Shown here piece by piece: positions 5,997-8,346 of a DNA stretch of 8,346 nucleotides. The DNA comes from Gammaproteobacteria bacterium (lineage in GTDB: Bacteria > Pseudomonadota > Gammaproteobacteria > UBA6429 > Thiohalophilaceae), in assembly GCA_011052165.1 (NCBI GenBank), contig DRJN01000074.1, forward strand, positions 1-8,346. The letters run 5' to 3'. The position numbers and the translations under genes were made by a program. Below the pieces are notes generated by a model that did no database searches, was not told where the DNA came from, and saw only the letters and a program-made list of their open reading frames with translations. Positions within the stretch are counted from its first letter, which is position 1, and each line of letters starts with the position of its first letter.

Positions 5997-6671
5997 TCAG
6001 AGACTGCGCCACAGGATCAGCAGACCAAATCCGATAATCAGCCCACCCGCGAGCTGGCGCACCCAGGTGCGCTGCACCAGCGTCCGTAGCGCCAGCGCAA
6101 AGGCGCCCATCGCGAGCAAATTGGGCAGGGTGCCCAGGCCGAAGCTCAACAACAGCGCGCCGCCGTTCAACGGACTACCGCTGGCAGCCGCCCAGATCAG
6201 CACGCTGTAAACCAGACTACAGGGCAACCAGCCCCATAGCAGGCCCAGCGCAAAAGCCTGAGAGACCGAGCGTACCGGCAGGAGGCGGCGTCCCAAGGGT
6301 TCGATACGCCGCCAGAACCCGCCCCCGGCCTGTTCCACTTTCGCCAGCCCTCGCCACCAGCCCGCAATATACAGACCCAGCGCCAGCATGAACAATCCGG
6401 CCACCAATTGCAGCCCCTGCTGCCACCAATGCACTTCGAACCATTGCCCCGCCAGCCAGCTAAGGCCTCCCATCAGCGTGCCGGCCAGAGTATAACTGCT
6501 AATGCGGGCAACATTGTAAGCCAGCAAATACGGCCAGGGCGCCCGCCCCTTTTCACCCGACACACCAAAACTCAAGGCCCCCACAATGCCACCGCACATG
6601 GCGACACAGTGTACCCCCCCGAGCAGACCCACAAGGAAGGCGGAAAGATAAGTAACGTCGGAATTAAGCAT
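5997..6671 (-). CDS. TauE/SafE-like (DsbD_2-type) membrane protein
   Basis: A 224-residue polytopic inner-membrane protein with about six helices. The N-terminal helix carries GLLGGVHCVAMCGGIVGAL (15-33), with His21, Cys22 and Cys26, the signature of the family annotated as sulfite exporter TauE/SafE or cytochrome-biogenesis-like protein. A second conserved stretch is GLLWGWLPCSLVYSVL (143-158, Cys151), followed by GLGTLPNLLAMGA (178-190). In many Gammaproteobacteria this protein is encoded next to ccoGHIS of the cbb3 oxidase cluster. The Cys/His motifs suggest metal or thiol handling, but the substrate is unproven. Here no cco gene or fnr is adjacent, so the copy is detached. Residues 101-135 form a basic cytoplasmic loop. 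The ATG at 6671 starts just before the conserved first helix and the length is normal, but no good Shine-Dalgarno precedes it. A 7-G run (6614-6620) encodes part of the Gly-Gly before His21. Confidence 0.8.
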   Translation of the reverse strand: MLNSDVTYLSAFLVGLLGGVHCVAMCGGIVGALSFGVSGEKGRAPWPYLLAYNVARISSYTLAGTLMGGLSWLAGQWFEVHWWQQGLQLVAGLFMLALGLYIAGWWRGLAKVEQAGGGFWRRIEPLGRRLLPVRSVSQAFALGLLWGWLPCSLVYSVLIWAAASGSPLNGGALLLSFGLGTLPNLLAMGAFALALRTLVQRTWVRQLAGGLIIGFGLLILWRSL

Positions 6672-6743
6672 TATTTAATTAAGTGACCATGACGAGGATG
6701 AAACAGAGTAAGCATATGTGTGCTGCCTGTACTGAATCACGTT

Positions 6744-6770
6744 AACCCCCCTCTCCCCATCAGGAAGAGA
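6744..6770. repeat. Degraded copy of the CCCTCTCCC repeat
   Basis: The stretch CCCCCCTCTCCCC at 6746-6758, followed by an AGGAAGAGA half-arm (6762-6770), resembles the core of the palindrome at 93-197, but the right arm is mutated and the G-rich flank is missing. Similarity is judged by eye. Confidence 0.4.
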
Positions 6771-6786
6771 AATTTCTAAAATAAGC

Positions 6787-6898
6787 GTTTCAAATACCCG
6801 ATCACTTGTGAATTTCCACGTTCGTAGTGAAGCCCTGAGTCCTTCGATTTCACTCGGGACGAACGGCCATTCCTAATAAATGCACCGGTATTTGGAAC
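6787..6898. repeat. Composite REP-like hairpin with inverted arms
   Basis: An inner hairpin pairs CGTTCGT (6819-6825) with ACGAACG (6859-6865), and inside it GTGAA (6827-6831) with TTCAC (6849-6853). It resembles the common proteobacterial REP-like palindromes of the type GTTCG..CGAAC with a CTTCGA centre. Outside it, imperfect inverted arms (6787-6800 and 6885-6898, 12 of 14 positions paired) contain CAAATACC and GGTATTTG. The architecture, outer AT-rich arms around a GC-richer palindrome, parallels the element at 93-197. It fills most of the gap between ampG and the membrane-protein gene and could act on transcript stability or termination. Confidence 0.6.
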
Positions 6899-6904
6899 AG
6901 TTAT

Positions 6905-8290
6905 TTAGTTCTGGTCCCTCACCCCTTGTCCCTCACCCTTCACCCCTCTCCCCTGCCTCATCAGATACAGCACCAGCAGAATAGCGGGGATGCCGGTCAT
7001 GGTCGAATAGATAAAGAAAAACACATAGCCCTGCGCATCCACCACCATGCCGGAAAAACCCGCCAGAATCTTGGGCAAGAGGGTCATCAGGGAGCTGAAC
7101 AGGGCGTACTGGGTGGCGGTGTAGGCGCTATTGGTGAGACTGGACAGATAGGCAATAAACGCCGAGGTAGCCAGACCACCGCTGAGGTTGTCGGCGCTGA
7201 TCACGAGTGTCAGCATGGGCAGGTTATGGCCCATGCCCGCCAGCATGGCGAACAGCAGGTTGCTGGCGGCGGCCATGATCGCTCCCAGCAGCAGGGGGCG
7301 CATGATACCGAAACGCGCCACCAGAATACCCCCGATACCGGCGCCGCCAAGGGTCATGAAAAACCCGAAAACCTTGCTGATATTGGCGATTTCAATCTTG
7401 GTGAAGCCCATGTCCAGATAAAAGGGCATCGCCATCACGCCCATGGTGATATCGCTAATACGAAAGACGCCGATAAGCAGCAGAATAAATAACGCCAGCA
7501 CGCCGTTGCGCTGGAAAAAATCAGTGAACGGACACACCACCGCACCGATAAACCAGGCCGTGGATTTGCGCCATACATCCGACAGGTGCGCAGAATTTTC
7601 CAGATAACGAATAACCCGCTCTTCCTGCATGTAACGCTGTGTCTCGCGCCGGATATCCGGCTCCCGAACGATGAGCACCGTCACCACACCCACCAGCATG
7701 CAGGCGGCCATGCCCATATAGGCCGATGGCCAACCCCAGAACGTCGCGAGATAAAACGCACCGGCGCCGGAGACCAGCAAGCCCAGCCGATATCCACCGA
7801 TATACGTGGCGGCCATCGCAGCCTGAAATTCCTGGTCGATAGATTCAATCCGAAAGGCATCCAGCGCGACATCCTGAGTAGCGGAAGAAAAAGCGACCAG
7901 CAAAGCAAACAGGGCGATCACTTCGACGCTTTTTTCCGGATGAGCACCGGCCATGCCCAGCAAACCGATGATGATTCCGCACTGCGCCAGCAACATCCAG
8001 CTTCGCCGCCGCCCCAGCCACCGATCCAACAGAGGCAGAGGCACCCTGTCCACCACTGGCGCCCAAAAGATCTTGATAGAATAGGTAATCCCGATCCAGC
8101 TGAAAAAGCCAATGGCCGAACGCGTCAGACCGCTTTCAGTCAACCAGGCCGAGAGGGTGCTGAAAACCAGTAAAAAAGGCAGGCCCGCAGCAAAGCCCAG
8201 AAACAGCATGCCCAGCACCTGCGGCTGGCGATATACCCGAACCGCTTCCCGCCAGCTCATTTGGGCTTTGAACAGCTTGAAGGAAGACAT
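6905..8290 (-). CDS. AmpG-family muropeptide permease (MFS)
   Basis: A 461-residue inner-membrane transporter of the major facilitator superfamily that imports anhydro-muropeptides for peptidoglycan recycling, and can thereby influence beta-lactamase induction where ampR/ampC exist (none seen here). Strong family signatures: GFAAGLPFLLVFSTLSAWL (32-50), IGFFSWIGITYSIKIFWAPV (60-79) followed by DR and LGRRRSWML (92-100), SSATQDVALDAFRIE (135-149), and DNLSGGLATSAFIAYLSSLT (367-386) with YTATQYALFSSLMTLLPK (390-407). About 12-14 helices are predicted. The last helix ends near residue 444, after which RQGRGVKGEGQGVRDQN (445-461) is a Gly/charged tail encoded by a G-rich repeat and is probably not ancestral. 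The ATG at 8290 has only a distant AGGA upstream; a later Met at codon 11 is possible but not better supported. The gap of 233 bp to the next gene argues against an operon. Confidence 0.93.
   Translation of the reverse strand: MSSFKLFKAQMSWREAVRVYRQPQVLGMLFLGFAAGLPFLLVFSTLSAWLTESGLTRSAIGFFSWIGITYSIKIFWAPVVDRVPLPLLDRWLGRRRSWMLLAQCGIIIGLLGMAGAHPEKSVEVIALFALLVAFSSATQDVALDAFRIESIDQEFQAAMAATYIGGYRLGLLVSGAGAFYLATFWGWPSAYMGMAACMLVGVVTVLIVREPDIRRETQRYMQEERVIRYLENSAHLSDVWRKSTAWFIGAVVCPFTDFFQRNGVLALFILLLIGVFRISDITMGVMAMPFYLDMGFTKIEIANISKVFGFFMTLGGAGIGGILVARFGIMRPLLLGAIMAAASNLLFAMLAGMGHNLPMLTLVISADNLSGGLATSAFIAYLSSLTNSAYTATQYALFSSLMTLLPKILAGFSGMVVDAQGYVFFFIYSTMTGIPAILLVLYLMRQGRGVKGEGQGVRDQN
6914..6953 (-). 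repeat. G-rich repeat with six G-tracts at the ampG 3' end
   Basis: A near-perfect direct repeat, GTCCCTCACCCCTT (6914-6927) and GTCCCTCACCCTT (6928-6940), is followed by CACCCCTCTCCCC. On the coding strand this gives six tracts of three or four Gs (complements of 6916-6918, 6922-6925, 6930-6932, 6936-6938, 6943-6946 and 6950-6953) with loops of three or four bases. That fits a quadruplex motif within about 50 bases of the ampG stop. It resembles the G-rich flank of the element at 93-197, allowing small indels. Confidence 0.6.
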
Positions 8291-8346
8291 ATAGACTAAA
8301 AAAGATCCTGTGCTTTATGCGTAGCAATTGATAACGTAGCATATCA
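8291..8346. other. Right edge upstream of ampG
   Basis: Short non-coding sequence with a seven-base direct repeat CGTAGCA at 8320-8326 and 8335-8341, 15 bp apart, which might be an operator half-site pair. No reliable promoter could be chosen before the window ends. Confidence 0.3.

Noticed and set aside
6926..8173. Two long plus-strand frames (188 and 195 codons) antisense to ampG
   Set aside because: Their products are rich in His, Gln and Gly, typical of frames opposite hydrophobic membrane genes, and they overlap well-conserved AmpG motifs.

Overview
The window looks like chromosomal DNA from a Gram-negative gammaproteobacterium of roughly 50-55% GC. This is an inference from gene content: a DUF4426 secreted protein, a YccT/DUF2057-type lipoprotein, a trimeric-type porin, a cbb3-oxidase-associated TauE/SafE-like membrane protein and an AmpG muropeptide permease. 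No gene pins down a genus. No rRNA, tRNA, CRISPR array, transposase or phage gene was seen.

Layout: 1-388 is non-coding. It carries a 105-bp nested palindrome (93-197) whose core contains a canonical G-quadruplex motif, followed by short repeats. Two genes then read rightward: a small periplasmic DUF4426 protein (389-859), followed by a terminator-like hairpin, and a 790-residue membrane-bound HAMP-PAS-GGDEF-EAL cyclic-di-GMP enzyme (1045-3417) with both catalytic sites and the inhibitory I-site intact. Everything to the right reads leftward: a YccT/DUF2057-like lipoprotein (3470-4258), convergent with the GGDEF-EAL gene; a porin (4515-5633) with a clear promoter, Shine-Dalgarno site and terminator; a TauE/SafE-like six-helix protein (5997-6671); and AmpG (6905-8290). 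The leftward genes are separated by gaps of about 230-360 bp and are most likely separate transcription units rather than an operon.

Functionally this is mostly cell-envelope and signalling housekeeping: an inner-membrane c-di-GMP sensor, an outer-membrane pore, an envelope lipoprotein and peptidoglycan recycling. No single pathway joins the genes, and no undescribed multi-gene system stands out. The most unusual material is intergenic. There are palindromic, REP/MITE-like elements at 93-197 and 6787-6898. A G-rich repeat related to the first one has apparently been incorporated into the 3' end of ampG, giving the permease an atypical hydrophilic tail and its mRNA six consecutive G-tracts.
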